A stretch of 64,000 nt of DNA from Acidobacteriaceae bacterium. GTDB lineage: Bacteria > Acidobacteriota > Terriglobia > Terriglobales > Acidobacteriaceae. This document shows, one piece after another, positions 50,933-60,702 of the stretch; positions within the stretch are counted from its first letter, which is position 1, and every line of letters starts with the position of its first letter. Made by a program: the position numbers and the translations under genes. The notes below the pieces were generated by a model. It saw only the letters and a program-made list of their open reading frames with translations, was not told the origin of the DNA and ran no database searches. The DNA lies in assembly GCA_030037705.1 (NCBI GenBank), contig JASHQE010000107.1, forward strand, positions 1 through 64,000, read 5' to 3'.

Positions 50933-51835
50933 ATGCGCGTTAATCCCAACATGGTTCCCGATATACTGGCTGATCTACAGCAGAGCCAGTCCCAGTTGAA
51001 CACCTACCTTCAGGAGGTGTCGACTGGCAAGAGCGTAACGGAGCCGTCCGACAATCCCACCGCCTCCGCCGAGATGGTACAAAACACCATTGAAACGGCG
51101 GACGTGGATCAGTACACGCAGAACGTCACCAATGTATTGTCTAACGCGCAGACGGCAAGCTCGGCCTTGAGCTCCGTAGTCACTTCGCTCAACCAGGCTG
51201 TCTCTCTCGGAACCGAAGGAGCCAACGGCACAAATTCATCCTCCAATCTGGCGACTCTGGCGCAGCAGGTGCAAAGTATCCTGACGTCTGTAGTATCGGA
51301 CGCAAACACGTCGGTCGAGGGGGCATATCTCTTCGGCGGCACAGCGTCGACCTCCGCTCCATATACGGCAGATTCATCGTCGTCTTCCGGATACACCTAC
51401 AACGGCAACAACGATACGAATTCCGTGGCCGTGGGCGATAGTTTGAGCATCCAGGTGAACCTTCCCGGAAGCCAGATCTTTTCTAGTTCGTCCAATAGCG
51501 TTCTCGGTGCTCTCAGCTCTCTGGTTTCCGCGTTGCAGAGCGGAAACACTTCGCAGATCTCGACCGCCACGACAGCGGTCAGTTCGGCTATCAACACCGT
51601 CAGCCAGGCGCAAGGCTTCTACAGCAATGTCGAGAGCCAATTAAACTCCCAAGAGACCGTACTGCAGCAGGACACGGTTACGCTCTCTTCGCAAGCGACC
51701 AACCTGGTTGGAGTGAATGAGGCGACAGCCGCAACGGAATTGAGCCAAGCGGAAACAGATAACAGTGCGGCTCTGGCCGCGGCGGCGAAGGTTCTTCCCA
51801 ATACGCTGCTGAATTATCTCTCCGTCCCGACATAG
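50933..51835 (+). CDS. flgL: Hook-associated protein FlgL (HAP3)
   Basis: The 300-residue flagellin-like protein begins MRVNPNMVPDILADLQQSQ and has the N-terminal motif QEVSTGKSVTEPSDNPTASA and a Ser/Asn-rich centre. ATG 50933 was chosen; a TTG at 50924 overlaps the flgK stop but would give a less typical start. It ends the plus-strand flagellar run; fliD-fliS are convergent. Confidence 0.93.
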   Translation: MRVNPNMVPDILADLQQSQSQLNTYLQEVSTGKSVTEPSDNPTASAEMVQNTIETADVDQYTQNVTNVLSNAQTASSALSSVVTSLNQAVSLGTEGANGTNSSSNLATLAQQVQSILTSVVSDANTSVEGAYLFGGTASTSAPYTADSSSSSGYTYNGNNDTNSVAVGDSLSIQVNLPGSQIFSSSSNSVLGALSSLVSALQSGNTSQISTATTAVSSAINTVSQAQGFYSNVESQLNSQETVLQQDTVTLSSQATNLVGVNEATAATELSQAETDNSAALAAAAKVLPNTLLNYLSVPT

Positions 51836-51924
51836 TTCTGATTTCCCTCCGCCGCAACACGATCGATTCCTGTGGGAGTCCATTGGCTCGTGTTCCACGA
51901 TTTCATGATCGAGCGCAAAAAAAT

Positions 51925-51944
51925 GGGCGCGTTGTTACGCGCCC
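51925..51944 (-). terminator. Intrinsic terminator of the fliD-fliS operon
   Basis: An 8-bp GC-rich stem (GGGCGCGT) with a 4-nt loop, followed on the minus strand by a run of seven T (A-tract at 51917-51923). It lies about 140 bp after the fliS stop. Confidence 0.85.
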
Positions 51945-52087
51945 AGAAAGTTTGCCCACTTGTCGATCACGATGTCTCAGACCGGATCAGGAATTGGTGT
52001 TGGAAGGTTTGATACGCTCAAGCACTTGTTCGCCGCGGCGAACGGCCCCTCGCTCACTCTCGAAACCTTCGACGTGAATTTCTGGTC

Positions 52088-52558
52088 TCAAGCTGACCAG
52101 CTTAACGGCATCTGCTCCATTTGCGAAGGCAGGGACCCTCCATAAGTTGGTGTTTGAACCGGCGCCAGAATCTCCGGACCGGCGGGCCCACAGCGAAACT
52201 CGAGCGCCTGCCACTGTTGCCGGATTCTCAGAACCATGGCCATCTGCTGATCGAGGAGCTCTGCTGCCCTCTTCGCCTGCGCTTGAATCACCTTGCGCCG
52301 AATCGAGCCGTAGACCGAAGCGAGTTGCTGCGCGAGTGTGCCGCCGCTCCCTTTAGAAATACAGTCTTCGAGAAAACCCAGAACCATCAGCGCGTGATTC
52401 ACTTCGCGGCAACGCATCTCGATGTCGTTGTTGCGCTCGGCTTCTGCGGCCCGGTGCAAGCTGCCCGCCAGCGTGTCGTACAGACCGATCAATAGACCCA
52501 ATCCGCCTGCGCCAGTGGCTGCTGCCGTCTTTCTGTACGTAAGTTCTATTGGACTCAT
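52088..52558 (-). CDS. fliS: Flagellin chaperone FliS
   Basis: The 156-residue helical chaperone keeps flagellin unfolded before export. Family features are LLIGLYDTLAGSLHRAAEAE (about 20-40), CREVNHALMVLGFLEDCI and the conserved ASVYGSIRRKVI. It is longer than usual by about 25 C-terminal residues. ATG 52558 fits GGAG 6 bp upstream better than the ATG at 52564. It is 15 bp downstream of fliD. Confidence 0.88.
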   Translation of the reverse strand: MSPIELTYRKTAAATGAGGLGLLIGLYDTLAGSLHRAAEAERNNDIEMRCREVNHALMVLGFLEDCISKGSGGTLAQQLASVYGSIRRKVIQAQAKRAAELLDQQMAMVLRIRQQWQALEFRCGPAGPEILAPVQTPTYGGSLPSQMEQMPLSWSA

Positions 52559-52573
52559 GTTCATCTCCGGGGA

Positions 52574-53989
52574 TTAGTTCGAGGAATTGTCGAGTCCTAG
52601 TTCCTCGTCGATCTGCTTCAGCTCAACCGGCAGTTGTTGCAGCGCGATCTCCGCCTGGCTGTATTCGCTTTGCAAATTCGTCTGCAGCGGATCGATGATG
52701 TTGGTTTGGAAGTTGGTGATATCTGTTTGCAGTGTGGATTCCTGGGTGCTGATGCTTTGCAGGTCGATTGTGAAGGCGCCGTCCGCTGGACTAATGAAGT
52801 TCGTGAGCTGCTGATCCATGGAGTTGGCGAATCCGTTGAGGGCTGTGCCCTGGAAAAAGGTTTGCACATCGCTGAAGTTGTTGCTGAGCGCGTTGTTGAG
52901 GGTCGCCGAATCCACAGTGAGCGTACCGTCTGAGTTGGCCGTAATTCCGAGCGAAGTAAGGTTCGATACAGTGGTCGTTCCGGAAGACGGTGTATTGACG
53001 TAGCTCATCGCGCTTTCCAGATCGCTCTGCAGGTTGCGGATGTCGGGATAGGTCGCAAGCACACCCTCGCCCGAGCCCGAATCCGTGAACTGCGTATTCA
53101 CAGCCTGAATCAGGGTGTTGTAGTCCGACACAAACTGGTTGATGGCGGTCAAGGCCTGCGCGGTATCGGGCGCGACACCAAGGCTCACGTAGGCTCCCGG
53201 ATCGGCGCTCAGAAGATTGAGAGTCAAGCCCGGAATGATTCCGGTAACGGTGTTCGACGCGCTCGAGACCGTGATGCCGTCCACGACAAGAGATGCGTCG
53301 GCGCCGGTGACTGCCTGCGTGAAACCGAAACCAGACGAACCGGAAGAGCTGATGGTGAAATTGGAGGCGCTCCCGGAGCTGTTTGCCGTAATCGCCAGCC
53401 GGGCGCCTGTCGCGTCCGTGATCACATTTGCCGTTACGCCCAGATCGTCGCTGTTGATCTCGTTCGCGACATCCGACAGAGTCTCAGTACCATCCGTCGT
53501 GATGGTTGTGGGGGTTCCGCTGCCCGTGGTGATGGTGAAGCTGCCGGCGGGCAGCGCTGTGGAACTGCTGGCAAACGTCGCCGAGGTCCACGAGGCCGTG
53601 GTCGCCAGGGAGTTGACTTCCACCGAATAATTGCCTGACGTGCTGCCCGATGCAGCCGTTGCAGTGACTACGCTTGAATTCGACGACGTAACCGTTGTTG
53701 CCGATAGCGGCCCGGTCAGACTGTTCAGTGATTGCATGTCATTGTCGAGATTCGTTGCATCGGTCTGTAGTTGGTTGAGCGCCGTAGTCTGGCTCTGCAG
53801 CGTAGATTCCTGCGATTCCCACGTCTGCTCCGGAGCCTCGGCTGCGGTGACCGCAGCACTGACTGCGGAGTTAACGTCAATGCCCTCTGAAGACGCACCC
53901 AAAGCCGCTTCCAGGATCTGGCTCAGGTTGATCGTTGACGAGGAATTGCTGGAGGAAAGCAGCGAATCGAGCGCGGAGACTGAACTCAT
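52574..53989 (-). CDS. fliD: Filament cap protein FliD
   Basis: The 471-residue protein has FliD N-terminal helices (WESQESTLQSQTTALNQLQT), a Ser/Thr/Gly-rich middle, the conserved ASLVVDGITVSSASNTVTG and C-terminal coiled coil (DITNFQTNIIDPLQTNLQS). AAGGATAAGG precedes the ATG. A sigma-28 promoter lies about 70 bp upstream. Confidence 0.94.
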   Translation of the reverse strand: MSSVSALDSLLSSSNSSSTINLSQILEAALGASSEGIDVNSAVSAAVTAAEAPEQTWESQESTLQSQTTALNQLQTDATNLDNDMQSLNSLTGPLSATTVTSSNSSVVTATAASGSTSGNYSVEVNSLATTASWTSATFASSSTALPAGSFTITTGSGTPTTITTDGTETLSDVANEINSDDLGVTANVITDATGARLAITANSSGSASNFTISSSGSSGFGFTQAVTGADASLVVDGITVSSASNTVTGIIPGLTLNLLSADPGAYVSLGVAPDTAQALTAINQFVSDYNTLIQAVNTQFTDSGSGEGVLATYPDIRNLQSDLESAMSYVNTPSSGTTTVSNLTSLGITANSDGTLTVDSATLNNALSNNFSDVQTFFQGTALNGFANSMDQQLTNFISPADGAFTIDLQSISTQESTLQTDITNFQTNIIDPLQTNLQSEYSQAEIALQQLPVELKQIDEELGLDNSSN

Positions 53990-54058
53990 AAGCCTTATCC
54001 TTCCACCCGGATCCAGTAATATGCCGGCGCGGGGAAGCTGAACTCTAGGTACGAGGTA

Positions 54059-54085
54059 TTATCGGCACATCCGGCTTGGGATTTC
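54059..54085 (-). promoter_or_regulatory. Sigma-28 promoter of fliD-fliS
   Basis: On the minus strand: GAAA (54085-54082), 15 bp, GCCGATAA (54066-54059), an exact -10 consensus. The start site is about 60 bp before the fliD ATG. Confidence 0.85.
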
Positions 54086-54100
54086 AGTCTGCAAAAGATG

Positions 54101-54132
54101 AAGCGGTGGCACAGTTGCCTGTGCCACCGCTT
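54101..54132 (-). terminator. Terminator of fliC
   Basis: A perfect 14-bp stem (AAGCGGTGGCACAG) with a 4-nt loop lies 27 bp after the fliC stop and is followed on the minus strand by CATCTTTT. Confidence 0.85.
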
Positions 54133-54158
54133 GAAGGAGAGTGTATGTGTGAGCCAGG

Positions 54159-54977
54159 TTACTGCAGCAGCTTGAGTACGTTCTGCTGCGCTGAATTGGA
54201 CTGGGACAGGGCCGCAAAACCCGTCTGTTCCAGCACGTTGTACTGGGTCAGATTGGCAACGGTCGACGAGATGTCAGCGTTCTGAACGTTGTTCTGTGCG
54301 CTGGTCAGGTTCGTGACCTCGGTGTTTTCCACGTTCGAGTCGGCGGTCAGTTGGATAACCGAAGCGCCAATCGTGCCGCGGGTTGCAGCAACCGAGCTGA
54401 TCGCAGCGGTGATGTCCGTCAGAGCCGTCGCGGCGGCGGTAGTGGAGGTCAGACTGTCGGTGTTCAGAGACAGCGTTGTGGACGACAGAGCTCCCGTTGT
54501 GGTCGAGGTGGTCGTCGCCCCGGCGGACGTGCCGTCGCTGGTAAATGTCGTCTGCGCGGTCGCGCTGAACACGGACACGCCATTGAAGTTCGTCGTCGAG
54601 CCGATCTGGTTGATTTCCGACAAAATTGACTGGAATTCCGAGTTGGCAGCCGTCGCCTGATCCGTTGTCAGGCCGCCGTTTGCCGCTTCCGTGGCAATCG
54701 TGACCGCCTGGTTGAGCAGGTTGGTCACCTGCGACAAAGCGCCGTCTGCGGTCTGCAGAAGGCCGACGCCGTTGGATGCGTTCTGGCTGGACTGGGTCAA
54801 AGCTGCGATGTTGGCGCCGAGGCCGTCCGCGATCGAAATACCGGCCGGGTCTTCCGATCCATTGTTGAGGCGAAGGCCGGTCGACAGTTCGGTCAAAGTG
54901 TTTTGCAGGTTAGTCTGAGTTGAACTGAGCGCATTTTCTGCGGTCAATGAGGAAACATCGTTGAGAACACTAATCAT
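54159..54977 (-). CDS. fliC: Flagellin FliC
   Basis: The 272-residue flagellin has the conserved D0/D1 termini (TELSTGLRLNNGSEDPAGIS; NQIGSTTNFNGVSVF; C-terminal NVLEQTGFAALSQSNSAQQN, ending VLKLLQ) and only a short Thr/Ser-rich central part, so it lacks the large D2/D3 domains. ATG 54977 follows AAAGGAG; an in-frame TTG at 54998 is upstream of that site. It is the only flagellin gene in the window. Confidence 0.95.
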   Translation of the reverse strand: MISVLNDVSSLTAENALSSTQTNLQNTLTELSTGLRLNNGSEDPAGISIADGLGANIAALTQSSQNASNGVGLLQTADGALSQVTNLLNQAVTIATEAANGGLTTDQATAANSEFQSILSEINQIGSTTNFNGVSVFSATAQTTFTSDGTSAGATTTSTTTGALSSTTLSLNTDSLTSTTAAATALTDITAAISSVAATRGTIGASVIQLTADSNVENTEVTNLTSAQNNVQNADISSTVANLTQYNVLEQTGFAALSQSNSAQQNVLKLLQ

Positions 54978-55078
54978 AGAGACTGCTCCTTTAATCAAAT
55001 TCCGCCTGCGCCGAACCGCTTCCGTCTACGTAAGAGGTCCAGAATCGTCATCAGGAGCAGGTGGTTGCTACGGGCAAT

Positions 55079-55106
55079 CTATCGGCTCCTCGTTTTGTAC
55101 GTTCTA
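55079..55106 (-). promoter_or_regulatory. Sigma-28 promoter of fliC
   Basis: On the minus strand: TAGAAC (55106-55101), 14 bp, GCCGATAG (55086-55079). The start site is about 95 bp before the ATG, leaving a long leader. Confidence 0.7.
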
Positions 55107-55250
55107 GTGCCGAGGCAAAAAAATATTTCACCCACGTCTCCTGGAGGACCCTGAGCCATCGGCTCCGGCCTATTCCTTCCTTGCACAATCAAGACCGGTA
55201 TTCTGCCAGAATGAAACCGACCGTCCGTTTCCAACAAAAGATGCGGCTTG

Positions 55251-56735
55251 CTATTCTTCCAAAAACACGCCCAGTTCCGTCAGCGCAATGCAAACCGGAG
55301 AGTCGGTAATCCGTAATCGGAGCCGCGGCGTTTCCACTGTCGCAGGCAGCCGGATCAAGCGACATGAGCCAACGCTGGTGGCCTGTGCAATCTGCGTCCA
55401 TGACTCCCGCTGCCATGCGTCCAATGCGAAGGCGCCGATCCGCTGACCTAATTGGATGGCCTCCCGCAGCCGGAATAGATTGAATTGACAATCCCGGCCC
55501 AATTCAAGAACCAGTTCGGGTGTAAGGACCTCATTATCCGTGGCCCAATAGGTATCGGGGTTGCCGTCGAAGAGCATCCTCGGGCTGAAGAGCGGATTGC
55601 CTCCGCGCACGTTCGACGGTTTCAGCTTTGCCTCCGCAGCAAGGTTGTTGCTGAAGATCGCCTGAAGCTGCCGGTAAAATCTTTCAAGGGAGCTGATATC
55701 TTGCGGTGACAATTGCCCATGGCGGTTGGGTGGAACATTGAGCAAGAGGTTCGCCCCTCTGCCGACCGAATCGAAGTACAGTTCAAGCAACTGCTCAGGT
55801 GTTTTCACCTGGCTATTCTCGCCCTCATGCCAGAACCATCCGGGACGAATGGAAACGTCGCACTCGGCCGGCAGCCAACGCGAGCCAAAGCGCGTGCCGC
55901 TGTTTAACACGCTGACCTTTGCATCACCGGGAACAGCCGGCCGACTCCCGTCTTCGCTCACTGGATCGCAGGTAGCCCAGCAGGTCTCGCCGGCAGTGCC
56001 GTTTTCGTTGCCTACCCATCGAACGTCCGGCCCGGCATCACTGAAGATGACCGCATCCGGTTGCAGCTTTCGGACGAGCGCCCATGTGTCAGGCCAATCA
56101 TAATAGCTATGCTTATCGATTGTGCGTGTTTCGCGCGCGCCGCCATAGTATCCCTTTCCGCCATTTGCGCCGTCGAACCAAACTTCAAAGACGGGACCAT
56201 ACCACGTCAGTAACTCCGCCAGTTGCTGACGATACGTATCGATATATGCAGGTTTTCCGTAGTCGGCGTTATTGCGGTCCCACGGAGAACAATAGACTCC
56301 GAACTTTAGCCCATGCTGTGCGGCCGCTTTTGAGATCTCTCCGACAATATCGCCTTTGCCATCTTTCCATCGGCTCAGGCGTATGCAATGGTCCGTCGTC
56401 TTTGTGGGCCACAGGCAGAAACCATCGTGGTGCTTGCAGGTGAGAATGACTCCTTTCATGCCGCCGGCCTTCAGTGCGAGCACGATTGCATCCGCGTCGA
56501 AACCTACGGGGGCAAAGATGGTTGGATCCTCATCTCCGTCGCCCCACTCCTTGTCGGTGAACGTATTCACCGTAAAGTGCACGAAAGCATTGGTCTCCAT
56601 TCGTTGCCAGCGCAATTGCCGAGTAGAGGGCAATGTTCCAAATGGCGCTGGGGGTGTTGCAGATTTTCCAAGAGCATACGCGGAGCCTAGGCTCAATACC
56701 GAGCCGGCCAAAAACTCGCGCCTCGTAATTTTCAT
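55251..56735 (-). CDS. Secreted GH29 alpha-L-fucosidase
   Basis: The 494-residue protein has a twin-arginine signal (TRREFLAG, residues 4-11), the GH29 catalytic barrel (LTCKHHDGFCLWPTK near 98-112; nucleophile Asp188 in FEVWFDGANGG) and a C-terminal galactose-binding-like domain (about 365-490). It removes L-fucose from glycans. ATG 56735 follows AAGGAG; a TTG at 56759 is less likely. It is downstream of the TonB receptor gene on the same strand but separated by its terminator. Confidence 0.9.
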   Translation of the reverse strand: MKITRREFLAGSVLSLGSAYALGKSATPPAPFGTLPSTRQLRWQRMETNAFVHFTVNTFTDKEWGDGDEDPTIFAPVGFDADAIVLALKAGGMKGVILTCKHHDGFCLWPTKTTDHCIRLSRWKDGKGDIVGEISKAAAQHGLKFGVYCSPWDRNNADYGKPAYIDTYRQQLAELLTWYGPVFEVWFDGANGGKGYYGGARETRTIDKHSYYDWPDTWALVRKLQPDAVIFSDAGPDVRWVGNENGTAGETCWATCDPVSEDGSRPAVPGDAKVSVLNSGTRFGSRWLPAECDVSIRPGWFWHEGENSQVKTPEQLLELYFDSVGRGANLLLNVPPNRHGQLSPQDISSLERFYRQLQAIFSNNLAAEAKLKPSNVRGGNPLFSPRMLFDGNPDTYWATDNEVLTPELVLELGRDCQFNLFRLREAIQLGQRIGAFALDAWQRESWTQIAQATSVGSCRLIRLPATVETPRLRLRITDSPVCIALTELGVFLEE

Positions 56736-56956
56736 GAAAAGGGACTCCTTACAGTGCAATCAACGGATTGCGCACATATAAAATCATCGTTCAATAGCCG
56801 CGACTCAATCCAGGATGGAACGCATAAAAAGATGCGCATGGCAACTCATCACCACGCTGCGCGGGTAAACTGGGAAATTGCTCCAGGAAATTAGAAGATG
56901 TTCGCCGCGGAATTGCAATTCTGCTTCCCAGATTGGATCCGCTCTTCGCAAAAAAA

Positions 56957-56989
56957 GGTCACGGCTGATGAACGCTTCAAGCCGTGACC
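56957..56989 (-). terminator. Terminator of the TonB receptor gene
   Basis: A 10-bp stem (GGTCACGGCT) with a 13-nt loop is followed on the minus strand by a run of seven T (A-tract 56950-56956). It lies 79 bp after the receptor stop. Confidence 0.9.
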
Positions 56990-57067
56990 GAGGAGGGCTT
57001 AAATCAATGAGGTTACGCCAGTCCCAGAGTTGTTGTGCCCCAGAGACACGTGAACTCTGGAACCGCT

Positions 57068-60000
57068 TTAAAAGATCACCTTACCCGTCAATTCCAGAAC
57101 CCTGGCTCCGCTGAACGAACCGGGAACCGACTGTACGCCCGTGATCAAGCCGTAGCCCGACGGGTACGTGAGGCAGGACGTGGTCGAGCAGGATGCACCG
57201 TTGTAGGTTCCGGAGGTTTGAAACGCGAGACCTCCGGAGCTGGGATTAGCGCCACTGGGGTGATTAAAGATATTGAATGCTTCGGAGCGGAATTGGATCT
57301 TCACGCGTTCGGCAATCGGAAAATCCTTGAACAGCGAAGCATTCTCATATTGGAATCCGGGGCCATACAGGCTGTTCCGCGCGATATTGCCATACCCGAC
57401 TGCCCCGGTCACATCGTAGTTGACTGCCGTTTGATAAGCACTCTCGTCAATGCACGAAGTCGACGTGAAGCCTTTGTATGCATTTTTCAGGCTGCAATGC
57501 GCCGAAGTCGCGTGGACGAAAGACGGACGCTCGGTCCCTTGGTCAACGCCCGCAGCGTTTGTATTGCTGGACATCGATACGATAAAGGGCATGCCGGACT
57601 GAATATTAACCAGCCAGCTCGTCGACCAGCCGCCAAGGATCTCGCGCGCAAACAGGTTCATCCCCTGCAATCTTGGAAGAGCGTACACCAACTCTCCCGT
57701 TACGCGGTTGCGAACGTCCCAGTTGGCGTTGCCGTAGTCGGCACGGATGTTGTACTGCTGCGATGTCGTGCCTCCGTTGTTTGAGTCGGCGGATTCGTCC
57801 AGGTCATGCGACCACGTATATCCAACCTGGCCGGAGAGCCCATGGAATTCGCGTTGGCGCAGGATGATAGTCAGGGCATTGTAGTTGGAAATTTCATCTT
57901 CCTGGAAGACCCGGATCGAGCCGAAGAGCTGGTTAGGACGTTGCGAATTGAGCGATTTGACGGTGGTGGCAACGGGATCGATCGGCTCATTGTCGTAGTA
58001 GCTGCGGTCAAGGTGGAGAGCGTGCGAGCCAAGATACTGTGTTTCAATCGCCGAGCCTCTCCACAACTCATAGCCAAAATCGAGATTCCACTGATAATTG
58101 CGTTGCGTCTTCATGTTGTATTCAGGCGTATAGGCAGCAACATACGTGCCCGCGGTGCCCGCCACCGGCGACGCGCTCCCGGAACCTGCGGTGGGGCTGG
58201 AGAAGGTGAGCGGGGTCGCATTCGTCGTGGTATAACTCACGGCTGCGGCAAACGGATAATTCGAGGTGAGCAGCGTGTAAGTGTTCAACTGGTTGGCGTT
58301 GTAGTAGAAGCCGGCTCCTGCCCGGATCACTGCGCGGCTAGTCAGGCGGTAGTCGAGACCAAGGCGAGGGCCGATGTTGTCGTGCTGCGGAAAACCAAGA
58401 GGAATGCCAGGAGCAGGTGTCCACGTGGCGCCCGAAGTTGCTGTCGATGCAGGGATCAGCGCCGTCTGCGCCTGATTGAGTTCGCGCGAATAACCATTTA
58501 GCGCTTTGACCACGAACGGCAAATCGTAGCGCAGTCCATAGTTGATCGTCAGTTTGTCGTTGACCTGCCAGTTATCGAGAATGTAGAAGCCGTCGCGCCA
58601 TTGCCTGACGGAGCCTTTGAGCGTATCGATGGGCGTGGTGTCGCTGTTAATGTAGCCGAGAACAAAGTCGGCTGCGCCATTGCCTGTGCTGGTTAAGGGT
58701 GACGAACCGCCGGAGAAGTTGATCACGCCATCGGGATCGTTTGTGGCCTCGCGGCCGAGGGTGAGGCGGCGCAGTTCGAAGCCCGCCATCACGTCGTGAC
58801 GCCCGAAGCGATAACTCAATTGCTCATAGAGATCGTAGGTGCGGTCATCCTGGAACCAGTTTGCGCCCGCATTCCCGACTCCCTGGAAGTTCGAGATGGA
58901 AAGAACTGGAACACCTGGATTTCCATAGGTCGTATCCCCAGTAAATCCAGGAATTCCCAGCTTGGTTCCCGCATTGGCAAGACTGTTCACGTACCAGTAA
59001 TCCAGGTTGTCGGAACCGAGCTTGTTGAAGCCAATGTGCAGGTCGTTGACAAGACGCGGAGACAGGATATGAGTGTAGCCAAAAGCCCAGTTGCGGCTGT
59101 CGGTCGGGCCGCTGGAGGCGTTTGCGGCAAAGTTTGTGCCTGATATAAACGTGAGGTTCTGCCAATAAAACCGCCCGAAAAGCCTGACCTTCTCGCCGAT
59201 GTTCTCATCGATGCGGTCGATCGATTGCTTGATGATAAGGTTTGCCGGATAGCTGTTATTCAGGTTATTCGAAATGCCGCTCCCATTGGGCGCCACCATA
59301 TAGGCTTCGTAAGCTTTGGCCACCGGACTCAGTTCGGATGACTTGAAGACGTTATTACCTGGATATCCATTCGCCGTGGTAACGGCAACTCCGCCATTCG
59401 ATGGATCGTAGAGCTGCGTAGGAAGATAGGCGGAGAAATCTCCACCTTCCATGGCAGGAGTCAAGACCGAGACAATGCTGGTACCCTGGCCGATTTGGCC
59501 CAACTTCTCGAACGAGCCGAAGAAGAAGGTCTTGTCGTGGCCGTTGTAGAGACGGGGAAGATAAACGGGACCGCCAGCATTAAAGCCCCATTGGTTGTAA
59601 TGCAGAACCGGCTTGGCCGAGCCCGAAACCGCTGTGAACGGATAGGCATCCATCGCCGTGTTCTCAATGTAGTCGTAGCCTTCGCCGTGCAGGTCGTTGG
59701 TGCCATTCTTGCTCACCATGTTCACATGCACGCCGAGATAGGAGCCGTACTGCGCCGAATAATTCCCACTTTGTATCTGAGTCTCCGCAACCATGTCGGC
59801 GGAAGCGTGATCGGGCGTGGTAGTGATGAGATTGTTCACGATGGAAACGCCGTCGAGCGAGATCGAGTTCTGAATCTCGCGCTGCCCGGCGCCCTCGATG
59901 TCTTCTCCCGGAGGAACGCCGCTGTAGCTTGTCTTCGATCCAATGTATACGTTGGAGGCGAGGGCGGCATCGTCCATGGCGTTGTGGTCGGCGAGCGGCA

Positions 60001-60430
60001 TATCCTGCACGGTCGCCGCGTCGAAGGTTTCGCCGAGTGTCGAATCGTCGGTGGAGAGCGGTGGAGTGTCTGCGCTCACGGTTATCGCGATATCCGTCGA
60101 CCCGACCTGGAGTGAGAAATCCGTGCGGACGGCCTGATCGACGGGCACAATAACACCGGTCTTGGTTATCTTTTTGAAGCCGGATTCATCAACAGCAATG
60201 TCGTAGGTGCCGGGAGCGATAAAAGCAATCGAGTAATATCCTTCGTCATTGGTTTTAGTTGTTGCTTTCACCTTGGTCGACTCTTCCACGGCTGTTACAG
60301 TCGCACCAGAAATGGCGCTGCCGCTCGGATCGAGAACAGTGCCAACTAATGCGGTGTTATTCGCGATCTGGGCCTTTGTCGCGGCCGCGCAGGCCAGAAG
60401 TACCCAGCAGAGAATGAGAAATTTCTTCAC
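57068..60430 (-). CDS. Oar-like TonB-dependent outer-membrane receptor
   Basis: The 1120-residue protein has a signal peptide (KKFLILCWVLLACAAATKA), an N-terminal carboxypeptidase-regulatory-like domain (about 25-110; GTVLDPSGSAISGATVTAVE), a plug (about 115-235) and a long beta-barrel. It is predicted to import glycan fragments across the outer membrane. The start is GTG 60430, because GGAGG lies 7-8 bp before it; an in-frame ATG and TTG upstream overlap or precede that site. The family is strongly expanded in Acidobacteriota. Its neighbours suggest plant or algal polysaccharide use. Confidence 0.92.
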   Translation of the reverse strand: MKKFLILCWVLLACAAATKAQIANNTALVGTVLDPSGSAISGATVTAVEESTKVKATTKTNDEGYYSIAFIAPGTYDIAVDESGFKKITKTGVIVPVDQAVRTDFSLQVGSTDIAITVSADTPPLSTDDSTLGETFDAATVQDMPLADHNAMDDAALASNVYIGSKTSYSGVPPGEDIEGAGQREIQNSISLDGVSIVNNLITTTPDHASADMVAETQIQSGNYSAQYGSYLGVHVNMVSKNGTNDLHGEGYDYIENTAMDAYPFTAVSGSAKPVLHYNQWGFNAGGPVYLPRLYNGHDKTFFFGSFEKLGQIGQGTSIVSVLTPAMEGGDFSAYLPTQLYDPSNGGVAVTTANGYPGNNVFKSSELSPVAKAYEAYMVAPNGSGISNNLNNSYPANLIIKQSIDRIDENIGEKVRLFGRFYWQNLTFISGTNFAANASSGPTDSRNWAFGYTHILSPRLVNDLHIGFNKLGSDNLDYWYVNSLANAGTKLGIPGFTGDTTYGNPGVPVLSISNFQGVGNAGANWFQDDRTYDLYEQLSYRFGRHDVMAGFELRRLTLGREATNDPDGVINFSGGSSPLTSTGNGAADFVLGYINSDTTPIDTLKGSVRQWRDGFYILDNWQVNDKLTINYGLRYDLPFVVKALNGYSRELNQAQTALIPASTATSGATWTPAPGIPLGFPQHDNIGPRLGLDYRLTSRAVIRAGAGFYYNANQLNTYTLLTSNYPFAAAVSYTTTNATPLTFSSPTAGSGSASPVAGTAGTYVAAYTPEYNMKTQRNYQWNLDFGYELWRGSAIETQYLGSHALHLDRSYYDNEPIDPVATTVKSLNSQRPNQLFGSIRVFQEDEISNYNALTIILRQREFHGLSGQVGYTWSHDLDESADSNNGGTTSQQYNIRADYGNANWDVRNRVTGELVYALPRLQGMNLFAREILGGWSTSWLVNIQSGMPFIVSMSSNTNAAGVDQGTERPSFVHATSAHCSLKNAYKGFTSTSCIDESAYQTAVNYDVTGAVGYGNIARNSLYGPGFQYENASLFKDFPIAERVKIQFRSEAFNIFNHPSGANPSSGGLAFQTSGTYNGASCSTTSCLTYPSGYGLITGVQSVPGSFSGARVLELTGKVIF

Positions 60431-60702
60431 GTGCGTAACCTCCATAAGGAATGGCAATTACCGGCGGCTCAAATGAGCCCAGGAAGCGCTTCGCTCGCGG
60501 GTCCGATGGGTGCGACTGACGTCACACCTCGTGAAGAGATCCGTGAGGCCCGCAGGCGATCACTCAGGGCTTTTATAGGATTGAAAAACGCATTTGCTAC
60601 CCTGTCATCAGGCGGAGGGCCAGTTTTGGCATAGGGCAAATGTCCTGCAAAAGATATGGGCAGATGGAATTCTCTACGCTCGCAGAACCGATTCCATTCG
60701 TA

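Noticed and set aside
51987-52214. Minus-strand frame overlapping the end of fliS and extending 100 bp past it
   Set aside because: The part beyond fliS (ending RIKPSNTNS) looks somewhat protein-like, but no start codon with a ribosome site is visible outside fliS. A frameshifted fliS extension cannot be excluded.
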